Shown here: positions 41,864-50,693 of the stretch, in pieces | Layout of the letters: each line of letters starts with the position of its first letter | Position numbering within the stretch: the stretch's first letter is position 1 | Assembly: GCF_030067675.1 (NCBI RefSeq) | Contig: NZ_JASJEV010000008.1 | Location: 1-64,000, forward strand | From: Chelatococcus albus | GTDB lineage: Bacteria > Pseudomonadota > Alphaproteobacteria > Rhizobiales > Beijerinckiaceae | Direction: 5' to 3' | DNA: 64,000 nucleotides | Program-made: the position numbers and the translations under genes | The notes under the pieces: model-generated | Told to the model about the DNA's origin: nothing | Seen by the model: only the letters and a program-made list of their open reading frames with translations | The model's database searches: none

Positions 41864-43177
41864 GTGAACCTCACCGCTCTCCTCAAGCAGCGCGCCGAGC
41901 GGGGCCGGCCCGTGCGCGTCGCGCTCATCGGCGCCGGCAAGTTCGGCTCCATGTTCCTGAGCCAGGTGCCGACCATTCCGGGCCTCGAGGTGGCGGTGAT
42001 CGCCGATCTCGACCCGGAGCGGGCTAGGAACGCCTGCCGCAACGTGGGCTGGGACGCCGGGCGCATTGGCCGCACGCGCTTCGTCGACAGGGGTGCCGAG
42101 GCTTGCGTCGACGAGGCCGTGGAGGTGGTGGTCGAGGCGACAGGCCATCCCGGCGCCGGCATCGCCCATGCGCTGACGGCGATCGAGGCGGGCAAGCACG
42201 TCGTCATGGTCAACGTCGAGGCAGACGTGCTCGCCGGAGCCCTCCTCGCCCGCAAGGCCGAGGCGCGGGGCGTCGTCTATTCCATGGCCTACGGCGACCA
42301 GCCGGCGCTGGTCGCCGAGATGGTCGACTGGGCGCGGGCCGCGGGTTTCACGGTCGCCGCAGCGGGCAAGGGTACGAGATATCTACCCGCCTACCACGCC
42401 GTCACGCCCGACGACGTGTGGCACCACTACGGCCTCACAGCGGAGGAAGCCCGGCAGGCCGGCATGAATGCGCAGATGTTCAACTCCTTCCTCGACGGCA
42501 CGAAATCGGCCATCGAGATGGCGGCCATCGCCAATGCCTGCAGCCTCTCCGTGCCGCAGGACGGCCTGCTCTTCCCGCCCTGCGGTGTCGACCATCTCGC
42601 CCACGTGCTGCGCCCCAGGGCGCTCGGCGGCATCCTGGAGGAGGATGGGATGGTGGAGGTTGTCTCCTCGCTGGAGCGCGACGGCCGCCCCGTCTTCCGC
42701 GACCTGCGCTGGGGCGTCTACGTCGTCCTCAAGGCGCCCAACGACTATGCCGCCGCCTGCTTGAGGCAGTATGGCCTGCCGACGGACGACACCGGGCGCT
42801 ATGCGGCGATGTACAAGCCCTTTCACCTCATTGGCCTCGAATTGTCGATCTCGGTGCTGAACGCGGCCCTCCGCCACGAACCGACGGGCATGACGCGCGA
42901 CTGGCGCGGCGATGCCGTGGCCGTCACCAAACGTGCCCTGAAGGCCGGGGAGACGCTCGACGGCGAAGGCGGTTATACGGTCTACGGCAAGCTCGTGCCG
43001 GCCGCTCACAGCCTCGCCGTCGGCGCCCTGCCGATCGGCCTCGCGCACGGGGTAGAGCTGACGCGCGACATCGAGGCCGGCGAGGTGGTGACAATGGACG
43101 ACGTGCTCCTCGACGAGAATGCGCTCGCCGTGCGCATCCGCCGTGAGATGGAGCGCAGCATCGGCGCGCCTGCCTGA
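41864..43177 (+). CDS. DRL-like NAD(P)-dependent oxidoreductase with SAF domain
   Basis: The product is 437 residues. The N-terminus is a Rossmann fold (VRVALIGAGKFGSMFLSQVP) like homoserine dehydrogenase. The middle domain has GDQPALVAEMVDWAR, AAGKGTRYLPAYHAVTPDDV and DGTKSAIEMAAIANA, and the C-terminus is an SAF-type domain (IGLAHGVELTRDIEAGEVVT). This is the family of the Brucella DXR-like protein (DRL), a substitute for the MEP-pathway DXR, but most members are paralogues of unknown substrate. Being next to a Bug-type binding protein suggests catabolism of a sugar acid or related ligand. The start GTG 41864 has GGGAGG nine bases upstream. Confidence 0.75.
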   Translation: MNLTALLKQRAERGRPVRVALIGAGKFGSMFLSQVPTIPGLEVAVIADLDPERARNACRNVGWDAGRIGRTRFVDRGAEACVDEAVEVVVEATGHPGAGIAHALTAIEAGKHVVMVNVEADVLAGALLARKAEARGVVYSMAYGDQPALVAEMVDWARAAGFTVAAAGKGTRYLPAYHAVTPDDVWHHYGLTAEEARQAGMNAQMFNSFLDGTKSAIEMAAIANACSLSVPQDGLLFPPCGVDHLAHVLRPRALGGILEEDGMVEVVSSLERDGRPVFRDLRWGVYVVLKAPNDYAAACLRQYGLPTDDTGRYAAMYKPFHLIGLELSISVLNAALRHEPTGMTRDWRGDAVAVTKRALKAGETLDGEGGYTVYGKLVPAAHSLAVGALPIGLAHGVELTRDIEAGEVVTMDDVLLDENALAVRIRREMERSIGAPA

Positions 43178-43427
43178 AGCTCGTCGAGCGGCGGCGAGTA
43201 CTGCACTGCCTGCGCGCCCTCCGATCGAGCTAGTCGTGCCGGCTTCAGTCGACTCGTTGTGATGATGCGATCGCGGACGGGGTGGGACACTCTTGTCCTC
43301 CGGAGACCGCGTGGCCGCCGGCCTGCGACGTCCGTTCCTTCGCCTGTGCGCCAGCGCACGGCCGAGGCGGGCCGCGCGACGCAGATTGGCGGCGTGGCCA
43401 GGTGCCGCGCGAGGAAGGATTGCGATC

Positions 43428-43655
43428 ATGAACGCCAACGACCCGATCCGCATCTCCGACATCCGCCGTTCGCGGGCAGTCGCGGCGTCGATAACCCGCG
43501 CCGAGGCCGAACGTCAGTTCAAGTTCTCGGCGAGCCTTGTCGTCGTGCTTGCGCTTGCCACCCTCACGGTGATGGTCGCCAATCGCCTGGCGGTGTCCGA
43601 CATGGCCCAGACGCCGGCGCCCGCGATCACCATCACCACGACGAAGGCCTCCTGA
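43428..43655 (+). CDS. Small single-pass membrane protein
   Basis: The product is 75 residues with a strong GAGGAAGGA Shine-Dalgarno. The N-terminal 35 residues are charged (ISDIRRSRAVAASITRAEAE), then comes one helix (FSASLVVVLALATLTVMVAN) and a short polar tail. The topology is probably cytoplasmic N-terminus with the tail in the periplasm. I do not recognise a family. A hairpin (CGAAGGCC/GGCCTTCG, 43642-43670) overlaps its stop. Confidence 0.65.
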   Translation: MNANDPIRISDIRRSRAVAASITRAEAERQFKFSASLVVVLALATLTVMVANRLAVSDMAQTPAPAITITTTKAS

Positions 43656-43737
43656 CGGCAAGGGCCTTCGCCATTGAATGCCCCGGTTCCTCGTCTACGG
43701 TACACCCTCCCCGGGGTGTGAAGACCGGAGCCGGAAC

Positions 43738-44889
43738 ATGCGATCTGCCGCTTTCGCCCTTGCCGCCGCACTCGTCGCTGCGATCGTGGGTGCCCATCCC
43801 GTGCTTGCTCAAGCGCTCCTGCGCGCCCGGACCGAGAAGGCCGACATCGTCGTGGAGACGCTGGCGCGGGGCCTGGAGCACCCCTGGGGCCTCGCCTTCC
43901 TGCCCGACGGGCGCATGCTCGTCACCGAGCGGCCGGGACGCCTGCGCATTGTCACCGCTTCAGGTCAGGTCCTGCCGGCGCTCTCCGGGGTGCCGCGCGT
44001 CGCCGCCCGCGGCCAGGGCGGCCTGCTCGACGTGGCGCTCGACCCGCGCTTTGCCGAGAACCGCCTCGTCTACCTGACCTATGCCGAGCCGCGCAGCAAT
44101 GGGCTCTCGGGCACGACGGTCGCACGCGGGCACCTCAACTCGGCCGCCACCGGCCTCGAAGGCACCACCGTCATCTTCCGTCAGGAGCCCGGTCATACGG
44201 GCGGCAACCATTTCGGCTCCCGCCTCGCTTTCACGCCGGACGGCACACTCTTCGTCACGCTCGGGGATCGCTTCACGTTGCGCGACAAGGCCCAGGACCT
44301 CACCACCCATCTCGGCAAGATCGTGCGCGTTCGGCCCGACGGGTCAGTTCCGCCAGACAATCCCTTCGTCGGGCGCGAGGGGGCGCGGCCGGAGATCTGG
44401 TCCTACGGCCACCGCAACGTGCAGGGCGCAGCCCTTCATCCGAGCTCCGGCGAATTATGGGCGATCGAGCACGGCCCGCGCGGCGGCGACGAGGTCAATA
44501 TCGCAAGGCGCAGCCTCAACTACGGCTGGCCGGTCATCACCTACGGCATCGACTATTCCGGCGCCAAGATCGGCATCGGCACGGCCAAGGAGGGGATGGA
44601 ACAGCCGATCTTCTACTGGGACCCGTCGATTGCCCCCTCGGGCGCCGCCTTCTATACAGCCGACCGCTTCCCTGGCTGGCGCGGCAGCCTGTTCACCGGC
44701 GCGCTCGCCGGGCAGATGCTCGTGCGCCTGGAGCTCGCGGGCAATCGCGTCACGCACGAGGAGCGGATGCTGGAGGAACTCGGCGAACGCATCCGCGATG
44801 TGCGCCAGGGACCAGACGGCCTCCTCTACCTGCTCACCGACGCCGATGACGGACGCATCCTGCGCCTGCGGCCGGCGGGAGCGAGCTGA
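43738..44889 (+). CDS. PQQ-dependent sugar dehydrogenase (aldose sugar dehydrogenase, YliI-like)
   Basis: The product is 383 residues with a Sec leader (FALAAALVAAIVGAHPVLAQ). The six-bladed soluble glucose dehydrogenase fold shows HPWGLAFLPDGRMLVTERPG, GHTGGNHFGSRLAFTPDGTL and SYGHRNVQGAALHPSSGELW, with the expected catalytic His. It oxidises aldose sugars in the periplasm using PQQ. No pqq genes are in the window. The start is ATG 43738 with GGAG upstream. Confidence 0.9.
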   Translation: MRSAAFALAAALVAAIVGAHPVLAQALLRARTEKADIVVETLARGLEHPWGLAFLPDGRMLVTERPGRLRIVTASGQVLPALSGVPRVAARGQGGLLDVALDPRFAENRLVYLTYAEPRSNGLSGTTVARGHLNSAATGLEGTTVIFRQEPGHTGGNHFGSRLAFTPDGTLFVTLGDRFTLRDKAQDLTTHLGKIVRVRPDGSVPPDNPFVGREGARPEIWSYGHRNVQGAALHPSSGELWAIEHGPRGGDEVNIARRSLNYGWPVITYGIDYSGAKIGIGTAKEGMEQPIFYWDPSIAPSGAAFYTADRFPGWRGSLFTGALAGQMLVRLELAGNRVTHEERMLEELGERIRDVRQGPDGLLYLLTDADDGRILRLRPAGAS

Positions 44890-44895
44890 GACGGC

Positions 44896-45333
44896 TCAAC
44901 GCCCTGGCCTGAGCGCCTTCGGGATCACGAGCTTGAGCCCCGACCAGACGGCGTCGACGGCGCAGACTTTGACGTCGACGAGGCCGCAGGCAAGCGCCTG
45001 AGCACGCACGACATCTTCGGTCAGCGTCGTGGGGATCTTCGCCGTCTTCTTCGGCCAGGAGACCCAGAGCATGCCGGCAGGCGCCAGCAGCGCGCGCAGG
45101 CGCGGAATCGCCTCCGACAGATCGGCGGCGTCGGTCGTGAAGACAAGCGCGACGTCGAAGGGGCCCTCCGCCGGCAGATGCGCAGGCCCCAGTCGCGTCA
45201 CGACCGTCGCGAAGCGCGCCGCCTGCGTGAGCGGCGTGAGATGGTCGGGCAGGCCGATGAACAGCACCCGCTGGCCGTCGGCGAGGCCGAGCTTCCTCGG
45301 AAGCGACGCGCCGGAATATCCTGCGTCACCCAT
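44896..45333 (-). CDS. DUF3052-family protein
   Basis: The product is 145 residues. It contains the family core LGLADGQRVLFIGLPDHL and LFTTDAADLSEAIPRLRAL-like sequence (here VFTTDAADLSEAIPRLRALL), then GMLWVSWPKKTAKIPTTLTE and GLVDVKVCAVDAVWSGLKLV. The fold is small alpha/beta, and the function is unknown. The start is ATG 45333 with GGAGGTGAGG directly upstream. It lies 12 bases after the DUF486 gene on the same strand. Confidence 0.85.
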   Translation of the reverse strand: MGDAGYSGASLPRKLGLADGQRVLFIGLPDHLTPLTQAARFATVVTRLGPAHLPAEGPFDVALVFTTDAADLSEAIPRLRALLAPAGMLWVSWPKKTAKIPTTLTEDVVRAQALACGLVDVKVCAVDAVWSGLKLVIPKALRPGR

Positions 45334-45345
45334 CCTCACCTCCGT

Positions 45346-45708
45346 TCAACCCAGCGGACCGCGAAAGATGAAAAAGGCACCGGCGGCGATGAGGCCGAAG
45401 CCGATGACGTGATTCAGCGTCATCGCCTCCTTCAGGTAGAACACCGAGAAGAATGCGAAGACAACGAGCGTAATGACCTCCTGGATCGTCTTCAGCTCGG
45501 CCGCGGAATAGACCATGTGGCCGATACGGTTCGCCGGCACGGCGAACCAGTACTCCACGAAGGCGATGCTCCAGCTCGCGACGACCGCGACCCACAGCGG
45601 CGCCGCCTTGAACTTGAGATGCCCGTACCAAGCGAAGGTCATGAAGACATTCGACAGGAGGAGCAGGCTGATCGGCGCGAGATAGGGACCGGTAAGGATG
45701 GCGGGCAT
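45346..45708 (-). CDS. DMT-family small membrane protein (DUF486)
   Basis: The product is 120 residues with four helices. Diagnostic sequence is LLLLSNVFMTFAWYGHLKFK, ASWSIAFVEYWFAVPANRIG and LNHVIGFGLIAAGAFFIF. DUF486 proteins are one-domain relatives of drug/metabolite transporters that probably work as dimers. The substrate is unknown. The start is ATG 45708. It is probably co-transcribed with the DUF3052 gene. Confidence 0.87.
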   Translation of the reverse strand: MPAILTGPYLAPISLLLLSNVFMTFAWYGHLKFKAAPLWVAVVASWSIAFVEYWFAVPANRIGHMVYSAAELKTIQEVITLVVFAFFSVFYLKEAMTLNHVIGFGLIAAGAFFIFRGPLG

Positions 45709-45777
45709 GGCGGGCAGGCCTTGCGGGCGGAGGCGCGACGATAGCCGCGCCGGAGCGCGGCGCAACGGTGAGGCCGT

Positions 45778-46038
45778 TCAGCCGTGGCGCAGCTTCATGG
45801 CGAGGATGACGATAAGCAGGACGAGGGTGACGGCATTGGCGCCGATGAGCGGCCAGCTCACATGCAGGATGCCGTAGAGGAGCCAGAGCACGACGCCGAC
45901 GCTCAGCGCCACCTGGGTGGTGAGCGATATCGCGCGCGTCTCGCGCGTGCGGATGACCTTCACCGCCTGCGGAATCCAGCAGAAGGTGGTGAGGACGGCC
46001 GCGACGGAGCCGAGGGCTTCGACGTAGGCGGGGGGCAT
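45778..46038 (-). CDS. SemiSWEET-type sugar transporter (PQ-loop)
   Basis: The product is 86 residues with three helices and the PQ-loop motif in TTFCWIPQAVKVIRTRETRA. This is the SemiSWEET (MtN3-like) architecture, which dimerises into a sugar facilitator; SemiSWEETs mostly carry sucrose or glucose. The start ATG 46038 fits the family start. It is 69 bases upstream of the DUF486 gene and on the same strand. Confidence 0.88.
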   Translation of the reverse strand: MPPAYVEALGSVAAVLTTFCWIPQAVKVIRTRETRAISLTTQVALSVGVVLWLLYGILHVSWPLIGANAVTLVLLIVILAMKLRHG

Positions 46039-46176
46039 GCGCGAGGCTCCAGACGGTCCCGCCGTCCCGGGTGGCGGGCCGATCATCCGATGCCGGGCCG
46101 CCCTGAAGCTGTCAACGCACCCGCCCTTGCATTGGGCGAAGGCGGCCATGCCGGCAACGCTCGTGTCCCGCCCCAC

Positions 46177-47409
46177 TCAGGCCACGAGGCCGCGCATGGG
46201 CGCGACCGCGGCGCTCTCCGGGAAGACGCGCTCGGCGAGCGTCGCGGCCGACACGCCGAAGAGATCAGCGAGCACCCCCTTCGCCACGGCCCTCAGGTCG
46301 GCGGTGGGCCGGAGGTCCCGCCCCTCGTACAGCGCCGCGGGTTTCAGGCCCGGCCAGTCGGCGACGACGCGCCCTCCGTTCACCGCACCGCCGACGAGGA
46401 AGGCGACGGTACCGGTACCGTGGTCGGTGCCCGCGGTGCCGTTGATGCGCGCCGTGCGGCCGAATTCGGTGACGATCATGACCACCGTGTCCTTCCAGCA
46501 TGGCCGCAGGCCCTCCTCCAGGGCCGCGATGGCGCCGTCGAGGCCGCCGAGAAGCTGGGCGAGACGCCCCGTGGCGCCGCCCTCGCGCGCATGGGTGTCC
46601 CAGCCCTCGAAGGCCAGGGCCGCGATGCGCGGACCGTCCGCCGCCGCGATCAGGCGCGCTGCGCCCTCCGCGATCTGGCGCATGCCCTGCGGGTTGTCCG
46701 GCCCGCCGCGGGCGCGCATCACCTCCGCGCCCATGCCCTGGCTCGACGCGAGCCGGTCTGTCTCGAGCCCCTGTGCCAGCGCCCTCGCGAGCAGCGGATC
46801 GCGTGCAGCGTAGAGATCCAAGAGGCGGCCCGCGAGATCCTCTCCGGCGCGCGGCAGCGTCGCAGGCGCCCAGCCCATGGCGGGTGCCGGCCCGCGCGCA
46901 ATAAGCGGCGCCATGGCGCCGACGCCGAGGCAACCCCGGCGCGCCACCGCTTCCCCGGGCGGCAGGCTCGCGGCCAGGCGGTTGAGCCAGCCGCTCTCGG
47001 CGCGGCCCGGACGAGGCTCGCCGCTCTCCAGCACGTCCTGACCGTCGAAATGCGAGCGCTCACGGTAGGGCGTCGCCACCGCATGCACGACAACCGCCTG
47101 TTTCGCCCCATAGAGCCGGGCGAAGGTTGGCATCGCCGGATGAAGGGCGAAGAAGCCGTCGAGCGGCAAAGCCGGCACCGGACCATCGGGCAACAGCGCG
47201 AGATCGCCGTGCAGGCCGGGGTAGTCGGGATCGCCGACGGGTGCGACGGCGGCGAGCCCGTCGAGCGCGCCGCGCAGGACGATGCAGGCGAAGCGTGCGT
47301 CCCGCCCGCCGGCGGCGAAGGCGAACCTCGGCATATAGGCCCAGGCGAAGAGGGCACCCGCCGTGCCAAGGAGACGGCGGCGCGACAGGCTCGGCATTTC
47401 GCACCACAT
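46177..47409 (-). CDS. DUF1501 domain exported protein
   Basis: The product is 410 residues with a twin-arginine leader (LSRRRLLGTAGALFAWAYM). DUF1501 proteins have a sulfatase-like alkaline phosphatase fold; ARFACIVLRGALDGLAAVAP, FEGWDTHAREGGATGRLAQL and VMIVTEFGRTARINGTAGTDH carry the conserved metal-site-like residues. The function is unknown. The start is ATG 47409 because the GGAGG that overlaps the DUF1800 stop lies six bases upstream; this indicates translational coupling. Confidence 0.88.
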   Translation of the reverse strand: MWCEMPSLSRRRLLGTAGALFAWAYMPRFAFAAGGRDARFACIVLRGALDGLAAVAPVGDPDYPGLHGDLALLPDGPVPALPLDGFFALHPAMPTFARLYGAKQAVVVHAVATPYRERSHFDGQDVLESGEPRPGRAESGWLNRLAASLPPGEAVARRGCLGVGAMAPLIARGPAPAMGWAPATLPRAGEDLAGRLLDLYAARDPLLARALAQGLETDRLASSQGMGAEVMRARGGPDNPQGMRQIAEGAARLIAAADGPRIAALAFEGWDTHAREGGATGRLAQLLGGLDGAIAALEEGLRPCWKDTVVMIVTEFGRTARINGTAGTDHGTGTVAFLVGGAVNGGRVVADWPGLKPAALYEGRDLRPTADLRAVAKGVLADLFGVSAATLAERVFPESAAVAPMRGLVA

Positions 47410-47412
47410 GGC

Positions 47413-48864
47413 TCACCTCCGCTGGAATTCCGGCGACATGAGAAGGAGCGCGACGGCCTGCGCCCGGCTCTCGGCCCGCGCCACGGCCTGCCGCGTCTCG
47501 CGCGAGCAGGCAGCGCCGAGCACCGCGTCGACGAGATCGGGCGGGCTCGGCCCGCCCGCCGCCTGCCGTCCCAGCGCAGCCGCCACGTCGAGGCGCGCCT
47601 TGACGCCTTCGGGCGACACCCAGGCCGCCACCGTGTCGGGAAAGCCGTTCGGCCCCGAAGGCGTCCACAAGGGCTGTCCCATGCCGGCGAGGGCGGCGAG
47701 GAGCGGCGGCGCTTCGACCTTGCGCCCGGTCGTGCGCAGGGCCGCCACTAGGAACTCGTAGGGCAGGCGCAGTTTGTGCGCCTCCGGGACCCAGGCCTCC
47801 GGCGCCTCGACAAGGGCGAGCGACAGGGCGGCGAGATCGCCGTCGCTGTCGCGGAACGTGCGCGTGAGGCGCTCGACGAGCTTCGGCGGCGGCTCGTCCG
47901 CGATGAAATGCCTGGCCAGCTTGCGCGCCACATGGCGCGCCGTCGCCGGGTGGCGGGCGAGGGCGAGGAGCGCCTGCTCCCCCTGCTCCGCCCCGCCCTC
48001 GCGGTGGGAGACGCCGAGCACGGCGTGGTCCCCCGGCTCGTGCAGATTGGCGTTGAAGGTGAAGCGCCCCTGGGCGCCACGCTTGTCGTCGTAGGCGACC
48101 GTCCAGCCTGTGATGATGCGGGCGAGGCTCGTCACGTCCTCCTGGCCATAGCCGCCATCAACGCCGAGCGTGTGCAATTCCAGGATCTCGCGGGCGAGAT
48201 TCTCGTTGAGGCCACGGCCGCGGCGCCGTCCCGCCGGCGAGTTCGGCCCGATGGACTCCTGGTTGTCGAGATAGATGAGCATCGCCGGATGTCTCGCGAC
48301 GGCGAGCAGCATGTCGGCGAAACGCCCGAAGACATGCGGGCGGATGGCCTCGCGCTCGAAGGCGCCGGCGAGCGTGCGCAAGTGCCCGCCCTTGGCGGCG
48401 GAAACGCAGAAATGGTTCGACCAGAAGAGGGTAAGCCGCTCGGCGAAGCCCGTCCCGCTCTCGACGCCCACTGACAGGCGCGCCGCGGCCTCAGCGCGGT
48501 AGAGGCGCTGTGGCACCGGCGGCCCGGCGCCGAGCGCGATGGGACCCGTGGGCTTGTTCGGCTCCATGCCGCCGATGCGCAGGCTCTCGGGTCGCGCCCC
48601 GGCCTCCGCCGCCATCCTCCCCGCAGCACCCGGCCCCATGCGCGCGAGGCGCTGAAGATCCTCTTCTGCCCGCCAGGCGCGGAAGGCTTCGACGCCCGTC
48701 AGGAGATCCGGTCCCTCCGGCTGCGGCACGGCGCGCCGCCGCACCTCCGCCGCGAGGACGTCGCGGATGTCGGCGCCCATGCGCGCAAGATCCCCCGGCC
48801 TCGGCCCCAAGCCGAAGCGGTTCAGTCCCAGCACCGCCAGCGCGGCGTCCCGTTCCAGCGCCAT
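47413..48864 (-). CDS. DUF1800 domain protein
   Basis: The product is 483 residues with no clear signal peptide. It matches DUF1800 over its length: LNRFGLGPRPGDLARMGADI, FWSNHFCVSAAKG, LNENLAREILELHTLGVDGG and FIADEPPPKLVERLTRTF. DUF1800 and DUF1501 genes almost always occur as a pair, as they do here with a 3-base gap, and their joint role at the cell surface is unknown. Start ATG 48864 with GGGAGG upstream. Divergent from the sensor kinase with about 210 bases between. Confidence 0.9.
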   Translation of the reverse strand: MALERDAALAVLGLNRFGLGPRPGDLARMGADIRDVLAAEVRRRAVPQPEGPDLLTGVEAFRAWRAEEDLQRLARMGPGAAGRMAAEAGARPESLRIGGMEPNKPTGPIALGAGPPVPQRLYRAEAAARLSVGVESGTGFAERLTLFWSNHFCVSAAKGGHLRTLAGAFEREAIRPHVFGRFADMLLAVARHPAMLIYLDNQESIGPNSPAGRRRGRGLNENLAREILELHTLGVDGGYGQEDVTSLARIITGWTVAYDDKRGAQGRFTFNANLHEPGDHAVLGVSHREGGAEQGEQALLALARHPATARHVARKLARHFIADEPPPKLVERLTRTFRDSDGDLAALSLALVEAPEAWVPEAHKLRLPYEFLVAALRTTGRKVEAPPLLAALAGMGQPLWTPSGPNGFPDTVAAWVSPEGVKARLDVAAALGRQAAGGPSPPDLVDAVLGAACSRETRQAVARAESRAQAVALLLMSPEFQRR

Positions 48865-49073
48865 GGTGCGCCTCCCGCCGGTCCTTCATCGGTACAAGAA
48901 AACCACGGCATCCTTGCGGCTGCATGGGCGAAGCATGAACATTTCGTCATGTCGTGGCGGGCGCCCGGTGGTGCGGAACGTACGTCCGCTGTCGGTGGCC
49001 CTGCGGATCGTCAGGTCGCCCCGGCCGGATGTAACATTTGGTCTGGTATCTCCTGCTCAGGCGCCATCGACCG

Positions 49074-50693
49074 ATGATCGTACCCTCCCGCCCCGCGCGC
49101 ACGACGCTCGCCCTCGTCCTGGCGTGGGTCGTGCTCGTCGCAGCCTTCACGGCCCTTTCTGTCCGGAGCGCGGTCGATCGCGCCGCGGTGGAGGTCGATG
49201 CCATGGGCCGCTCGCTGCATCGGCTCGTGTCGCAACGGGCTGCGCAGCATGACGCCCATCTCACGAGCCTGTCGGCGCTGGCGCTCGCGACGCGCCCGCC
49301 GCCGCTGCACGAGATCGACCAGGTCGCAGCGACGATCCTGCGCTTCTATCCGCGCATCACCGCAGTCGATCTCCTGTCCCTGCCCGGCGGCGCCGGTGCC
49401 CCGGACGCTCCTGCCGTCCTCACCTCCACACGCAGCCCGACGGGGAACGCCGTCGATCCGATCGCGACGGCGACGGCGATCGCCGGCACTGCACCGGGTG
49501 CGACGACACTCATCGCCACGGATGCTCCGGTGGGACGCTACCGCCTGGCGAAGAAGCTGCCAGACTCGGAAGGCCGTCTTGCCCTCGTTCTCGAGATCGA
49601 TGCCCAGCAACTCTTCGATGGTGAAGAACGCCCGGTCTGGGCCGCCTTGACGCTCTCGACGGGAGACCGGACGATCGTCGCACTCCCGGCGACTGCCGGT
49701 CTCGGCCCGGCCGCTCCCTCCTGGCTGCCGCGCCCGCATTTCGAGAAGGCTCTGGGCAGCCCCAACCAGCCCCTGCTCCTGCGTCTCGAGCGACCGCTCG
49801 CCCTGGCGGACCTCGTCGCACCCGGCCCGTTCGCAACCTTCGCGTTCGCCTCGGCCGCAATCATCGTCCTGGCCGGACTGCTGATGCGCCAGCGGCACAT
49901 GGCGAAGCGCGCCCGTCTCGCGGCGGCGGAGGCGCAGCAGCGCGCCCGGATCCGCGAGCACGAGGCCCGGCTCGCCCATGCCTCCCGGGTCAACGCCATG
50001 GGCGAAATGGCGTCCGGAATCGCCCATGAGCTCACGCAGCCGCTGACGGCCCTGCTGAGCCAGAGTCAGGCGGCCCTGCGTCTGGCCGCAGCCGATGCGG
50101 CCGTGCCCTCGGCCGTCGCCGAGGTTCTCGCGGCCAATGTCCGCCAGGCCAAGCGCGCCGCCGACATCCTGACGCGCCTGCGCGCCTATGTCAGCAGGAC
50201 GCCGCCCCGGCCGGCCGTCTGCGATCTCAATGCGCTCGTCGGCGATGTTGCCGCCCTCGCCCGCATCGATCTGGAGCGACGCAGCATCATTCTCGATCTC
50301 CCGGCAGGGGCGCCGGCGCCTCTCGCCTGGGTCGACCCCGTGCAGATGGAACAGGTGGTGCACAATCTCGTCCGCAATGCAGCTGATGCGGTGGAGACGC
50401 GGCCCATGGGCGACCGGCGCGTCGTGGTGAAGACCGAGGTCCGCGGCGGCGAGACCCGCATCACGGTCGCCGACACCGGCTGCGGCATTGCGGAGGATGT
50501 TCTGCCGCGGCTCTTCGAACCCTTCTTCTCCACCAAGGCGGACGGCATGGGCCTCGGCCTGCCCCTGTGTCAGAGCCTCGTCGAACGCTTCGGCGGCCAT
50601 ATCGTCGCCGCCAATCGGCCGGAAGGAGGCGCTCAGTTCACCGTCGTCCTGCCCCTTGCAAGCGGCGAGCGACGGGCGGAGGCGGCCGAATGA
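49074..50693 (+). CDS. Membrane sensor histidine kinase
   Basis: The product is 539 residues. TM1 (about residues 10-30) and TM2 (254-272) bracket a periplasmic domain of about 220 residues with no recognised fold. The H box is GIAHELTQPLTALLSQ (His318), followed by the N box VHNLVRNAADAV, the G1 box VADTGCGIAEDVLPRLFEPF and the G2 box DGMGLGLPLCQSL. The DctB/FixL-like DHp-HATPase class pairs with FixJ-type regulators, as here. The start is ATG 49074; a TTG at 49038 is possible. The stop overlaps the regulator start (ATGA). Confidence 0.92.
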   Translation: MIVPSRPARTTLALVLAWVVLVAAFTALSVRSAVDRAAVEVDAMGRSLHRLVSQRAAQHDAHLTSLSALALATRPPPLHEIDQVAATILRFYPRITAVDLLSLPGGAGAPDAPAVLTSTRSPTGNAVDPIATATAIAGTAPGATTLIATDAPVGRYRLAKKLPDSEGRLALVLEIDAQQLFDGEERPVWAALTLSTGDRTIVALPATAGLGPAAPSWLPRPHFEKALGSPNQPLLLRLERPLALADLVAPGPFATFAFASAAIIVLAGLLMRQRHMAKRARLAAAEAQQRARIREHEARLAHASRVNAMGEMASGIAHELTQPLTALLSQSQAALRLAAADAAVPSAVAEVLAANVRQAKRAADILTRLRAYVSRTPPRPAVCDLNALVGDVAALARIDLERRSIILDLPAGAPAPLAWVDPVQMEQVVHNLVRNAADAVETRPMGDRRVVVKTEVRGGETRITVADTGCGIAEDVLPRLFEPFFSTKADGMGLGLPLCQSLVERFGGHIVAANRPEGGAQFTVVLPLASGERRAEAAE

